From assembly GCA_016793245.1 (NCBI GenBank), contig JAEUHW010000148.1, positions 1 through 58,384 on the forward strand: DNA of 58,384 nt, in the 5' to 3' direction. Below the pieces are notes generated by a model. That model saw only the letters and a list, made by a program, of their open reading frames with translations, was not told the DNA's origin and did no database searches. The position numbers and the translations under genes are program-made. This stretch comes from Planctomycetota bacterium (lineage in GTDB: Bacteria; Planctomycetota; UBA1135; JADKAF01). Positions 1-8,823 of the stretch are shown piece after piece. Position 1 is the stretch's first letter. Each line of letters opens with the position of its first letter.

Positions 1-482
1 AGCTCGCTCGTCGCGCGTCCGTCGAGAGCGAGGATCTCGTCGCCGCGCGAGAGCGCCGGCGCGGACTCCGCCACGCGATCGACGAACATGCGCCCATCGA
101 AGAGGCGGAACGTGAACGGCAGATGCGTGGGCGTCTGCTCGCGCCACTCGTCGAGTCGCTGCGGTGCCTCGACGCGCGTGTGCCCACAGCGCACACGCGC
201 GAGACCGACCGCGACCTCGCGCAGCAACTCGAGCTCATCGATCGCACCGCGCGTCGCGCGCGCTTCCCATGCCGCGAAGAGGGCGAGGCGTTCCTCGCGC
301 GACCAGTAGCGCTCGAGGCCGGGATGGATGGTCTCCAACGCGCGACGCAGGATGTCGATGTCGCGCAGCGCTTGCGCGCTGGTGAGGACGCGCGGCACGT
401 AGCTCGGCGCGGGTTCCTGCGCGGGAGCGGTGGCGAGGCCGGAGCAGAGTATGAGCAGGAACAGGCCAGGGTTTCGGAGCAT
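1..482 (-). CDS. S41-like (tail-specific protease family) secreted peptidase, N-terminal part only
   Basis: The frame is open from an ATG at 482 to the window edge, so only the first ~160 residues are visible and the C-terminal catalytic part is missing. It starts with a short hydrophobic signal peptide (LFLLILCSGLATAPAQE). A helical region follows, then RVRCGHTRVEAP, which resembles the segment in S41-like proteins where a D/C-G-H-T stretch precedes the PDZ or core domain. The last visible residues (RGDEILALDG) look like a PDZ carboxylate-binding turn. It lies 53 bp downstream of the sigma factor gene on the same strand and is probably co-transcribed with it. Family assignment is by motif only. 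The Ser/Lys catalytic residues cannot be checked here. Confidence 0.6.
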   Translation of the reverse strand, partial: MLRNPGLFLLILCSGLATAPAQEPAPSYVPRVLTSAQALRDIDILRRALETIHPGLERYWSREERLALFAAWEARATRGAIDELELLREVAVGLARVRCGHTRVEAPQRLDEWREQTPTHLPFTFRLFDGRMFVDRVAESAPALSRGDEILALDGRATSE

Positions 483-535
483 GCGATCCCTCGGAGAGAG
501 AAGAGAGGAAGCTCGGCCGCGCGTCGTGCGCGGGC

Positions 536-3112
536 TCAGCGCACGATGCGGAGGACTTCGCCGGCGCGCGGCGCGAGGGCGAGGCTCTCGGTGACGGCGT
601 CACCGCGCCGCAGCTCGAGGAGGCGCGCGCGCACATCGAGCGCGAGGACGCCCGAGCGCCCCTCTGCGAGGGTCACCTCGGCGCGTCGCGCATAGCCATC
701 GGCCTCGAGGCGCGCGAGCTCGAGCGGAGCACCGCTCGCGTCGAGCACGCGCACGCGCTCCGCGGGATGGTCCCTGTCGAGCGCGACCTCGAGATAAGCG
801 CGCGTCGCGAGCTCGAGCGTCGAGTCGGGACCGTCGCGCAGCGTCGCGAGTGGATGCACTCGCGGATTCACCGTCGGTCCGTACACGTGCAGGCCGGCGA
901 GCTCTCCGAGAGCCGTGTTCCAACGGAAGCGCCCCTCGGCATCGCTGCGCAGGCGCCTTCCGAGGAAGAAGCGCTGCACGCGCGCGCGACCCGCTCCGAA
1001 CGCGAGTTCGACGTCGAGGGGCGAGAGGAAGCCTTCGATCTCGACGGCCGCGAGGGGCGTCCCGACCGCGTCGACGAGCTGTGCTTCGTAGAGCCGCGGC
1101 GGCGCGTCGAGCAGGAGCTCCACTCGAGTGTCACCGGCCGCGACGCCGAATCGTCGCGTGCCGCCTTCGAGCTCCGCGTCGACGGCGGCCAGTGTGTAGC
1201 GCCGCGTAAGGAGACCGTCGAGTGAGAAGCTCCCGTCATCCGCGCTGGTGGCCCAGCGCAGCGCTGCGCTCGGCGCACGCGCCGGCGTCGCGGAATCGAA
1301 GAATGCCTCCGGCGCGATCCTCGCTTCGTCCGCGAGCGAAGCGAGCGCCTCTTCCGGAAGCGGCGCTCCCGCGAGCGCGGCCTCGAGCTCGATCGGGAAA
1401 GCGCCGAGCTGCCCGAGGCGCGTACCATCGAGCAGCCAGACGCGCGCGTTCGCGACCGGAGCACCTGTGCGATCGACGACGCGGCCGGCGATGCGCGTCG
1501 TCGGCGGGCCGAGCTCGAGCGCGAGGGCGGCACGGCCGCGCTCGGCAGAGGCGAGAGGAGGAAGTGCGATACGCGCGGGCTCATGGCCGAGCTCGAAGGC
1601 CCAGAGCTCGCGTTCGCTCTCGTGGTCGCGAGCGTCGCCGCGCTCGTCGCCTAGCGCGAAACTCCCGTCGCTGCGCGTGCGCGTCCAACGCCCATCGCAG
1701 GTAACCCACGCGGAGCTCGCGGCGCTGCCATCGGCCCGGTGCACGTGTCCGCGGAGCGCCCGCGCGTCGTTCTCCGGCGGCTCCGTCGCGCGAAGGAGGA
1801 AGCGCTCTTCTGCTCGCGTGGGGGCGAGCTCCTGGCGCGCGATCACGCCGGCGGCCGTGGTCGCCACGAGCTCGAGGCCCGGCGCGAGCGGCGCGGAATC
1901 GAAGTGGAACGCTCCGCGCGCGTCGCTGCGCTGGCGATAGCGCACGCGTGAGGACGCGGCCAACGGCTCGCGGATGCGCGCGGTGCGACTCTCGCTCCAG
2001 CGCAGCTCGACGAGCGCGTCTTCCACCGCGCGCCCCTCCGCATCGACGATCGCGCCGGCGACCACGCCGCGCGGCGCGACGATCAGCAGCGGTTCGATCG
2101 CCTGGGTGTTATCGAAGCTCGCTTCGTAGAGCGCGGCATGGTCCATCACTTCGGCCGACAGCGCGAAGCGCCCGCGCGGAGCGAGCACGTCGAGGCGCAC
2201 GCGACCCTCCGCGTCGGTGAGCAGCTCCGCCGTCTCGGCGTCGGCTCGATCGGCCGAAACGAAGGCGATGCGAAGATCCGCCACGGGCTGGCCTTCGAGA
2301 TCGAGCGCTCGAGCGCGCGCGTCGAAGCGCGCGAGGGGGATCGATCCCGGCGTGGTGGATTCCTCCGCCGAGGCGATGCGGTGTCGCTCGATGCGCAGGG
2401 CGCTCGGGCGGCGCTCTCCGTCAGGCGCTGCTTCCGTGCTCTTCTCGAGCACGAAACCGCGCGCGGCGCTCTCTTCGCTCTCGCGCAGCGCGAGCACGCC
2501 GTAGGCCGCCGCGGCGACGAGCCCCGCGGCGATCGCGGTCGTCGCGGCGGCACTCGGTCTGGCCGGCGCGAGCAATGGAGCCAGCGCGATCATCCAGGCG
2601 CGGCGATCGCCGAAGCCGCGATCGAGCTCGGCGCGAAGCTGCGCGAGGGCGCGCTTCAAGCGGCTCTTCACCGTCTCGACCGGCACGCCCTCGCGCGCCG
2701 CGATGCGCCGCGGCGAGAGGCCCTCGTGATAGCGCAGCAGCAAGGTGCCGCGAAACGGCTCCTTCAGTGCGAGCACGGCGCGGGCGAGCTCGCGCTCGCG
2801 CTCGACGCGCAGCACCAGCGCGTCGGCCTCGGCGTTCCCGTCCTGTTCCGGGCGCGCGGCCTGGCGTTCGCGACGCGCGCGCCGTGCTTCCGCGCGGCGC
2901 TCGCGCGCGACGAGGTTTCGAAGAACCCGCGCGAGCCAGGCGCGCAGATCGGCGACGGAGCTCGGCGCGCGCTCGAGCGCCAGGACCGCGGCTTCCTGCG
3001 CGAGGTCGTCGGCGCGGTGCGCGTCGCGCACCAGGGCGCGGGCGAGCGCGCGCAGCCACGAGAGCTCCGCGAGCAGCGCGGCGGAGGACGAGGCGGAGGA
3101 CGGGGAGCTCAT
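536..3112 (-). CDS. ECF-type sigma-70 factor fused to a membrane anchor and carboxypeptidase-regulatory-like domains
   Basis: This 858-aa protein has a cytoplasmic sigma module and a large C-terminal extension. Region 2 lies at about residues 15-85 (VRDAHRADDLAQEAAVLAL). Region 4 lies at about 120-170 (LSPRRIAAREGVPVETVKSR, a helix-turn-helix). A hydrophobic stretch near 190-210 (AIAAGLVAAAAYGVLAL) is a likely membrane span. The remaining ~630 residues contain several beta-sandwich units of the CarboxypepD_reg type, recognisable by repeats such as GVVAGAIVDAEGRAVEDALV and RIAGRVVDRTGAPVANARVW. The start was set at the ATG where sigma homology begins; the frame is open for 88 more upstream codons, but these overlap the preceding gene. 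Known ECF factors are usually ~190 aa and free. Here the sensing domain would be outside the membrane and the sigma domain inside. The promoter target is unknown. Confidence 0.85.
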   Translation of the reverse strand: MSSPSSASSSAALLAELSWLRALARALVRDAHRADDLAQEAAVLALERAPSSVADLRAWLARVLRNLVARERRAEARRARRERQAARPEQDGNAEADALVLRVERERELARAVLALKEPFRGTLLLRYHEGLSPRRIAAREGVPVETVKSRLKRALAQLRAELDRGFGDRRAWMIALAPLLAPARPSAAATTAIAAGLVAAAAYGVLALRESEESAARGFVLEKSTEAAPDGERRPSALRIERHRIASAEESTTPGSIPLARFDARARALDLEGQPVADLRIAFVSADRADAETAELLTDAEGRVRLDVLAPRGRFALSAEVMDHAALYEASFDNTQAIEPLLIVAPRGVVAGAIVDAEGRAVEDALVELRWSESRTARIREPLAASSRVRYRQRSDARGAFHFDSAPLAPGLELVATTAAGVIARQELAPTRAEERFLLRATEPPENDARALRGHVHRADGSAASSAWVTCDGRWTRTRSDGSFALGDERGDARDHESERELWAFELGHEPARIALPPLASAERGRAALALELGPPTTRIAGRVVDRTGAPVANARVWLLDGTRLGQLGAFPIELEAALAGAPLPEEALASLADEARIAPEAFFDSATPARAPSAALRWATSADDGSFSLDGLLTRRYTLAAVDAELEGGTRRFGVAAGDTRVELLLDAPPRLYEAQLVDAVGTPLAAVEIEGFLSPLDVELAFGAGRARVQRFFLGRRLRSDAEGRFRWNTALGELAGLHVYGPTVNPRVHPLATLRDGPDSTLELATRAYLEVALDRDHPAERVRVLDASGAPLELARLEADGYARRAEVTLAEGRSGVLALDVRARLLELRRGDAVTESLALAPRAGEVLRIVR

Positions 3113-3179
3113 GTCCACCCTGAGCCCGCAGGTTCCGGATCGAGGCCCGGGAACGCGAGATTCCTCGCGCGGGCTCGCC

Positions 3180-3443
3180 TCATGGGAGCAGGGCCGCGCG
3201 CAGTTCCGCGCGCTCCTGCTCGAGCCCGAGGCGGCAGAACACACGGCGCGCGCGCCGATACCAGTACGCGGCGTTCGCCTCGTCGCCCTCCACGCGGTGC
3301 AGATGCGCGTGGACCCAGGCGGCGCGCGGGTCGTCCTCGTGCTGCACGAGCTCGTGGGCGCTCTGCCAATCGCCACGCTCCAGCGCGTCCAGCGCGGCGC
3401 GCAGCCAGTCCGGGGTCGCGCGTTCGTCGCTCGCTCCGCTCAT
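3180..3443 (-). CDS. small helical (TPR-like) protein, 87 aa
   Basis: The protein is 87 residues long and acidic, with two helix-turn-helix hairpins of TPR/SEL1 character ([20 protein letters not shown], then [20 protein letters not shown]). It has no signal peptide or membrane segment. It sits 67 bp upstream of the sigma factor gene on the same strand and could be its cytoplasmic partner or an anti-sigma-like adaptor; that role is inferred from position only. A 265-bp gap separates it from the divergent icd gene and should hold the promoters of both. Similar small proteins are often annotated as hypothetical TPR proteins. Confidence 0.65.
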   Translation of the reverse strand: MSGASDERATPDWLRAALDALERGDWQSAHELVQHEDDPRAAWVHAHLHRVEGDEANAAYWYRRARRVFCRLGLEQERAELRAALLP

Positions 3444-3708
3444 CGCCTCCGCCTTCGCTCCTGTTCGCGGGTAGGGCGCCGGCGTCTCCGGTCGTCCTCG
3501 CCCAAGTTAGCCGACCCCGCGCGCGCCGGGCACGGCTACCTCGCCGGGCGCGGGCGGCGCGCCCTCCGCGGCGGCGCGCGCACGATTGGGCCCAGCCGAA
3601 CGATTCGGCGGGATCTTCCCAGTGGCGCGCACGTTCCGCCCGCCCTTCAATCTCCGGCGCGGGCCGCGGCGCGGCTCGCCTCCGCAGGTCTCCATCCGCT
3701 CAACGACC

Positions 3709-5148
3709 ATGCAACCCCGTCCCATCACCGTCGCGCGCGGCGACGGCATCGGCCCCGAGATCGTCTCCGCCGTCCTCCGCATCCTCGAGGCCGGCGGCGC
3801 CCAGCTCGCGATCGAGGAGATCGCCGTCGGCAAGGCCGCCTACGAAGCTGGAAACAGCACCGGGATCCCTCCCGAGGCGTGGGCCAGCCTCCGCCGCACC
3901 GGCATCCTGCTGAAGGGCCCGATCACGACGCCTCAAGGGGGCGGCTACAAGAGCTTGAACGTCACGCTGCGCATGACGCTCGGCCTCTTCGCGAACGTGC
4001 GCCCCGTGCGCTCCTATTCGCCCTTCGTGGTCACGGCGCATCCGGGGATGGACCTCGTCATCGTGCGCGAGAACGAGGAAGACCTCTATGCCGGCATCGA
4101 GCATCGGCAGACCGATGAGGTCTATCAGAGCTTGAAGCTCGTCTCGCGCCCGGGCACGGAGCGCGTCGTGCGCTATGCCTTCGAGACCGCGCGGCGACGC
4201 CCGCGGAAGAAGCTGACCTGCATGACCAAGGACAACATCCTGAAGCTCACCGACGGCCTCTTCCACAAGGTCTTCGACGAGGTGGCGAAGGAGTATCCCG
4301 ACGTCGAGACCGATCACTACATCATCGACATCGGGATGGCGCGTGTCGCCGCGCAGCCCGAGCGCTTCGATGTGATCGTGACGCTCAATCTCTACGGAGA
4401 CATCCTCTCCGACATCGCCGCCGAGGTCTCGGGCTCGGTGGGGCTCGCGGGCAGCGCGAACATCGGCGATGGATTCGCGATGTTCGAGGCGGTGCACGGC
4501 TCGGCGCCCGACATCGCCGGCAAGGACATCGCGAATCCTTCGGGTTTGCTGCAGGCCGCCGTGCGCATGCTCGTACACATCGGCCAAGGCGAGGCCGCGG
4601 CTCGCGTGCAGAACGCGTGGCTGCGCACGCTCGAAGACGGGATTCACACGCTCGACATCTGGCGCGAGGCGACGAGCTCTCAGCTCGTCGGCACGCAGGC
4701 CTTCGCCGCGGCGCTGATCGAGCGCTTGGGGAGCGAGCCGCGCCGGCTGCGCCCGGCGCAGTTCTCGAATACGCCGATGCCGACGCCGGTGCTGCAAGCG
4801 CGTGCGCCGCAGAAGAAGGAGCTCGTCGGCATCGACGTCTTCCTGCATCACGGGCAGCGCGACGCGGAAGCCCTCGGAGCGCGTCTCCGGGACGCCGGGA
4901 CGAGCGCGCTGCGCCTCGAGATGATCACGAACCGCGGGGTGAAGGTGTACCCCGAGGGCTTCCCCGAGTCCTTCTGCACCGATCACTGGCGCTGCCGATT
5001 CGCGGCAGCGACCGGGCAGGTGATCGGGCACGGAGAGCTCCTGGAGCTCCTGCGCCGCTTGCGAGAGGCGGGCTTCGATTGGATCCAGACCGCGAATCTC
5101 TACCGCTTCGACGGGCAGGTAGCGTACAGCCTCGGCCAGGGGCAATGA
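3709..5148 (+). CDS. icd: isocitrate dehydrogenase, Thermus-type with extra C-terminal domain
   Basis: This 479-aa enzyme of the isocitrate/isopropylmalate dehydrogenase family oxidatively decarboxylates isocitrate to 2-oxoglutarate in the TCA cycle. The N-terminus has GDGIGPEIV. The substrate loop (residues 80-88) has the SxNxxxR pattern at S82, N84 and R88. RENEEDLYAGIEH and the metal site NLYGDILSDIAAEVSGSVG are intact. The cofactor loop is in VHGSAPDIAGKDIANPSG. After ~residue 340 comes a further domain (KKELVGIDVFLHH... YRFDGQVAYSLGQGQ), as in the Thermus thermophilus enzyme. The ATG at 3709 is chosen because the family begins there; the frame is open 41 codons further upstream. NAD versus NADP use is not settled by reading. 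Confidence 0.9.
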   Translation: MQPRPITVARGDGIGPEIVSAVLRILEAGGAQLAIEEIAVGKAAYEAGNSTGIPPEAWASLRRTGILLKGPITTPQGGGYKSLNVTLRMTLGLFANVRPVRSYSPFVVTAHPGMDLVIVRENEEDLYAGIEHRQTDEVYQSLKLVSRPGTERVVRYAFETARRRPRKKLTCMTKDNILKLTDGLFHKVFDEVAKEYPDVETDHYIIDIGMARVAAQPERFDVIVTLNLYGDILSDIAAEVSGSVGLAGSANIGDGFAMFEAVHGSAPDIAGKDIANPSGLLQAAVRMLVHIGQGEAAARVQNAWLRTLEDGIHTLDIWREATSSQLVGTQAFAAALIERLGSEPRRLRPAQFSNTPMPTPVLQARAPQKKELVGIDVFLHHGQRDAEALGARLRDAGTSALRLEMITNRGVKVYPEGFPESFCTDHWRCRFAAATGQVIGHGELLELLRRLREAGFDWIQTANLYRFDGQVAYSLGQGQ

Positions 5149-5157
5149 GCGAGAACT

Positions 5158-5185
5158 CCGCGCGCGGCCGAGCCGCCGCGCGCGG
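5158..5185 (+). terminator. GC hairpin just after icd, possible terminator
   Basis: An 11-bp perfect stem (CCGCGCGCGGC / GCCGCGCGCGG) with a 6-nt loop starts 10 bp after the icd stop codon. There is no T-run behind it, so it may act by pausing, as an mRNA 3' stabiliser, or with Rho. Confidence 0.45.
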
Positions 5186-5231
5186 CACCCGGTAGGATTC
5201 GAGGCGCACCCGCTCCCTCGCCGGATCCGCC

Positions 5232-7055
5232 ATGACCCCGTTGCAACGCCGCTCTCTCGCCGTGCTCGGCGCGCTCGCCGCCTCGTTCGCCCTGCCCGTC
5301 GCCGCAAGGGCACAGGGCGGTCCACCGCGACCGGCTTCGATTCCGGTCTCGGCCTGGGTGCGCATCGACGCCGCCGATCCCGAGGTGCTCGAGAGCGCGC
5401 TGCTCGCCGCGGGCTTCGACGACGAGGCGATCGAGTCCGAAGCGCATGCCGTGCGCCTCGTCGTGACGCCCGACGAGTACCAGCATCTCCGCGCGCTGCG
5501 GCTCCATCCGGTCGTTCTCGAGCTCGCGCGACCGCTCTATGAGCGCCTCGCCGCGCTGAACGACCTCGAGGTGCCGACGGGCTACCTCGACAACGCGCAG
5601 ATCCTCTCCGAGCTCCAAGCCAAGGTCGCGGCGCATCCGACGCGCGCGCGCCTGGTCGACATCGCCGCGACCTACGGCCCCGGTGCGACCTACGAAGGGC
5701 GGCCGATCTGGGCGCTCGTCGTCTCCGATCAGGTGGCGCTCGAAGAGGACGAGCCGAAGGCGCTCGTCGTCGCGGCGCATCACTGCCGCGAGATCGGAAC
5801 ACCGGTCGCCGTGCTCTACGCGATCGACCAGCTCCTGAACGGCTACGCGAGCGATCCGCGCGCGCGCGCACTCGTCGATGGCTACGAGCTCTGGTTCGTG
5901 CCGGTGGTGAACCCCGACGGCTATCACCACGTGTTCACCGCCGACAGCTTCTGGCGGAAGAACCGGCGGCCTTTCGGCTCGTTCACCGGTGTCGATCTGA
6001 ACCGCAACTACCCGCTCGGCTGGAGCGGCTCCTGCACGGGGAGCACCTCGCCTTCGTCGGACACCTACAAGGGCCCTTCGGCCGCGTCGGAGGCGGAGAC
6101 GCAGAGCCTGATCGGGCTCTCGCGCGCGCGGCGCTTCGAGCGCGTGCTCGACTTCCACAGCTACGGGCGCGAGACGCTCTATGGCTATCGCTGCTCGACC
6201 TTCCCGCTGCAGAGCTGGTACCAGACGGAGGCCGTGGCGCTCTCGGTCGCGGCGGGCTACGGCACTTCGGCGACGAGGCTCGCAAGCGCCGAGGGCGAGC
6301 ACTACCAGTGGCAGCTCAACGAAGGCGGCGCCTACGCGTTCCTCACCGAGATGCAGACGAGCTTCCAGCCGAGCTACTCGAGCTCGCTCGCCGAGTCGGC
6401 GCAGATCTGGAGCGAGATCCGGGCGCTCCTCGAGCGCGCGACGCCCGCGCGCGGAGCGGTCCGCGACGCGCAGACGCTGCTGCCGCTGGAGGCCGCCATC
6501 GCGGCGCCGAGCATCGCCTACGCGATGGGGGAGCGGCGTTCGAGCGCGCCGGATGGGCGCTGGTTCTACTGGGCGAACGCGGGAACGCGCGCGCTCGAGT
6601 TCTCGCGCGAGGGCTACACCACCGCGAGCGAGACGATCGCGTTCTCCGCGGCGGGCACCGTGCAGCGCGATGTGGCCCTGCAGCCGATCGTGAGCGTCGC
6701 CGCGCCGCAGGGCGTACGCATCGGGCGCACCGCGATCTTCGAGCTCGAGAGCCGCTCCGACGCGCAGCGCATCTATCTCGGCCTGCCGTCGCTGAGCGCG
6801 ACGCCCATCCCGCTCGGCGCGGGCCGCGTGCTGCAGGGCGGCTTCGACGTGCTCACCCAGCTCGCGTACGAAGGGCTCTTCGGCGGGATCAGCGGCGTGC
6901 TCGATGCCCAAGGCCGCGCGCAGATGACGCTCGTCGTCCCGGCTGATGGCAGCCTGGTCGGCTTCCCCTTCGTGGTGAACTACGTCACGCTCGAAGCGAG
7001 CGGCAACGCGCTGCGCCACGTCTCGCAGCCGCTCTTCGTGACGATCCAGCTCTAG
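5232..7055 (+). CDS. secreted M14 zinc carboxypeptidase
   Basis: This 607-aa exported metallopeptidase begins with a clear signal peptide (RRSLAVLGALAASFALPVAARA). The pro/N-terminal segment runs to about residue 110. The M14 domain spans ~115-400: zinc ligands H184-x-x-E187 (HHCREIGTP), NPDG at 227-230, the substrate-binding NRN of GVDLNRNY at 257-259, third zinc ligand H309 in LDFHSYG, and the catalytic glutamate in LTEMQTSFQP (E373). All key residues are present, so it should be active outside the cytoplasm. About 200 further residues form C-terminal beta domains, probably including a carboxypeptidase-regulatory-like fold. The gene stands alone between icd and the transposase locus. Substrate specificity is not readable. 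Confidence 0.88.
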   Translation: MTPLQRRSLAVLGALAASFALPVAARAQGGPPRPASIPVSAWVRIDAADPEVLESALLAAGFDDEAIESEAHAVRLVVTPDEYQHLRALRLHPVVLELARPLYERLAALNDLEVPTGYLDNAQILSELQAKVAAHPTRARLVDIAATYGPGATYEGRPIWALVVSDQVALEEDEPKALVVAAHHCREIGTPVAVLYAIDQLLNGYASDPRARALVDGYELWFVPVVNPDGYHHVFTADSFWRKNRRPFGSFTGVDLNRNYPLGWSGSCTGSTSPSSDTYKGPSAASEAETQSLIGLSRARRFERVLDFHSYGRETLYGYRCSTFPLQSWYQTEAVALSVAAGYGTSATRLASAEGEHYQWQLNEGGAYAFLTEMQTSFQPSYSSSLAESAQIWSEIRALLERATPARGAVRDAQTLLPLEAAIAAPSIAYAMGERRSSAPDGRWFYWANAGTRALEFSREGYTTASETIAFSAAGTVQRDVALQPIVSVAAPQGVRIGRTAIFELESRSDAQRIYLGLPSLSATPIPLGAGRVLQGGFDVLTQLAYEGLFGGISGVLDAQGRAQMTLVVPADGSLVGFPFVVNYVTLEASGNALRHVSQPLFVTIQL

Positions 7056-7149
7056 CGGGCTTCGCCCCAGCCCCGCTCGCATGTGGGCTGGCGCAACGGC
7101 TCACGCCGTGGAGGCCGGAGTCGTCGACGCGAGATCGGTACCCGAACCA

Positions 7150-7478
7150 ACGACGAGCGCGAACATGCGAGCGCGAGGTCCGCGACGACCGCTCCGCCAG
7201 CCCTCCGGCGAAGCAAGCGCCGCGCCCGCCGCGTGTGAAGGACGTCGAACGACAGCGCGCGTCGGAGCGTGCTTGACGTGAAACGCGATTCGAGAGCGAG
7301 CTCGCGGCGGTCACGTCGCTTGCGTCGCCTCCGGATGCGGCTCCGCTGCGTCGAAAGACGTCGTGCGCCGTTTCGGAGCCCGCTGGAGGCGGGGGCTCCG
7401 AAACTCATGCTACGGGAGAGCGCGATCGTCGACGCTTGAACCACGTCGCGAGACATTGGTTCGTCGCCCGCGCGGCGG
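7150..7478. repeat. left imperfect inverted-repeat arm flanking the RAYT gene
   Basis: The reverse complement of this stretch matches 8369-8700 along its length, with scattered mismatches and small indels. The best blocks are the 14 bp at 7465-7478, the REP-like hairpin at 7370-7404 with its flank, and a 21-bp identical block at 7207-7227 (partner 8620-8640). Outer limits are approximate because similarity fades. No gene is supported in 7056-7613 apart from this repeat. Confidence 0.75.
7370..7404. repeat. REP-like palindrome, left copy
   Basis: A 35-nt hairpin with a 12-bp perfect stem (GTTTCGGAGCCC pairs with GGGCTCCGAAAC) and an 11-nt loop. The reverse complement recurs at 8444-8478 with a compensated change in the stem (TTTCGG to TTCCGG on both sides), so the pairing is conserved. 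This is what REP sequences recognised by RAYT proteins look like. Confidence 0.75.
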
Positions 7479-7613
7479 TTGCGACATCGCGCGGCGAACA
7501 ACGTCGCGCAATCAAGAATCCGACTTTCTAGGAAGCCAACGACGGCCCTTCTGCGTTCTATATGCGGGAACGAAGTCGGGGAAGGCGACGCGCAAAGAGG
7601 CAGAGGAAGCCAG

Positions 7614-8354
7614 ATGCGCCGCAAGTTTCATCAGCTCGAGTTCGAGTTTCGTCAGCACGGCGGGAAGCGGAAGGGCGCGGGGCGGAAGCCGAAGAACGCC
7701 GAGCCTGGCATGCCGCACCGTCAGCGTTCAAAGAAGAAGCGCAACGAGCCGCTGCACGTCACCGTGAGTCTCGCCGATGGTCTGCCCTCGCTGCGCCGCG
7801 GCGGAGCGTTGAAGCTCGTGCTCGCGGCACTCAACGCGAGCAGCGATCGCCACGGAATGCGGATCGTTCAATACTCGATTCAGCGAGACCATCTGCACCT
7901 CCTCGTCGAGGCCGATGATCGCGAATGCGTGGCGCGTGGCATGAATGCGCTGCTGAGTCCGCTCGCACGCGCGTTGAACAAGCTCTGGTGCCGTCGCGGC
8001 AAGGTCTTCCCCGAGCGCTATCACGACGAGGTCATCACGACGCCGACGCAGGCTCGGAACGCGTTGCGCTACGTGCTGCAGAACGGCAAGAAGCACGGAG
8101 TCGTCGCGCCATCGTCGATCGACCTGTGCTCGAGCGCGCCTACGTTCGACGGCTGGATGGTGCGCCCATCGACCGCGTCGTTCCCGACAGCGCCAGCGGT
8201 AGCCACCGTCGCACCCGCCTCGACCTGGCTACTCACCACCGGCTGGCGCCGCCACGGCCTGCTCGACATCCGCGAGTTCCCGCAGCCCAACAAGCTCACC
8301 GGCCGACCGCGACGGAACCCCGCGCAATCAAGTTGCCGAGCAGCTTCGCGCTGA
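7614..8354 (+). CDS. REP-associated tyrosine transposase (RAYT, Y1 HUH family)
   Basis: This 246-aa single-strand DNA transposase-like protein has a very basic N-terminus (GGKRKGAGRKPKNAE). The HUH metal motif is H93-L-H95 in RDHLHLLVEA, and the likely catalytic tyrosine is Y153 in NALRYVLQN. GKVFPERYHDEV, just before it, is typical of RAYT proteins. The ATG at 7614 has a purine-rich ribosome site (GAGGCAGAGGAAG) upstream; the frame opens 45 codons earlier. RAYTs act on REP palindromes, and two such hairpins in inverted orientation flank this gene. RAYTs are usually single-copy and domesticated rather than freely mobile. The C-terminal ~75 residues after the catalytic region are variable and low-complexity. 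Confidence 0.88.
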   Translation: MRRKFHQLEFEFRQHGGKRKGAGRKPKNAEPGMPHRQRSKKKRNEPLHVTVSLADGLPSLRRGGALKLVLAALNASSDRHGMRIVQYSIQRDHLHLLVEADDRECVARGMNALLSPLARALNKLWCRRGKVFPERYHDEVITTPTQARNALRYVLQNGKKHGVVAPSSIDLCSSAPTFDGWMVRPSTASFPTAPAVATVAPASTWLLTTGWRRHGLLDIREFPQPNKLTGRPRRNPAQSSCRAASR

Positions 8355-8368
8355 ACTACGCCGCCCTA

Positions 8369-8700
8369 CCGCCGCGCGGGCGCGTACCCCATGTCTTTCG
8401 ACGTCGTTCGCGCATCGACGTCCGAACGCACCCATGAGCATGAGTTCCGGAGCCCCCGCCTCCAGCGGGCTCCGGAACGGCGCACGACGTCTATCGACGA
8501 AGCGGAGCCGCGCCCGGAGGCGCAGCAAGCGACGTGCACGACGCGCGACGCTCCGCGTTTCTCGCTCGCGTCGTTCGCGCGTCGATGTTCGAAAACAATC
8601 GACGTCATACGTGCGCGTCGGGCGCGGCGCTTGCTTCGCCGTAGGGCCGGGCGAAGCGCCTGCGCGGTCTTGCGCTCGCTCGCCTCTCGCTCCTCGCACC
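8369..8700. repeat. right imperfect inverted-repeat arm flanking the RAYT gene
   Basis: Partner of 7150-7478 in opposite orientation, beginning 14 bp after the RAYT stop codon. The region up to 8823 holds no convincing gene; open frames here on either strand are arginine-rich translations of the repeat. The outer end is approximate. Confidence 0.75.
8444..8478. repeat. REP-like palindrome, right copy
   Basis: A 35-nt hairpin, inverted relative to 7370-7404, with stem GTTCCGGAGCCC / GGGCTCCGGAAC when read on the minus strand. It has the same loop length and nearly the same loop sequence as the left copy. Confidence 0.75.
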
Positions 8701-8823
8701 TTGCGTTCACGAGTTCACCTAGTCGATCCGCTGCGCAGCGAGATCGAGCCGTCCTTGGGTCTCGAATTCGACTCGAGAACAACGACGTTCGCGCTCCGAG
8801 ACCTCTAGTTGGCGCGCCGCGGA

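Noticed and set aside
3700..5871. A 723-aa minus-strand frame across icd and the carboxypeptidase
   Set aside because: It is antisense to two well-supported genes and its translation is Arg/Ala-rich without motifs.
7506..8332. An 11-bp direct repeat (GCGCAATCAAG) at 7506 and 8322 around the RAYT gene, considered as a target-site duplication
   Set aside because: The copies lie inside the inverted arms and not at the outer ends of the element; an 11-bp match may be chance.
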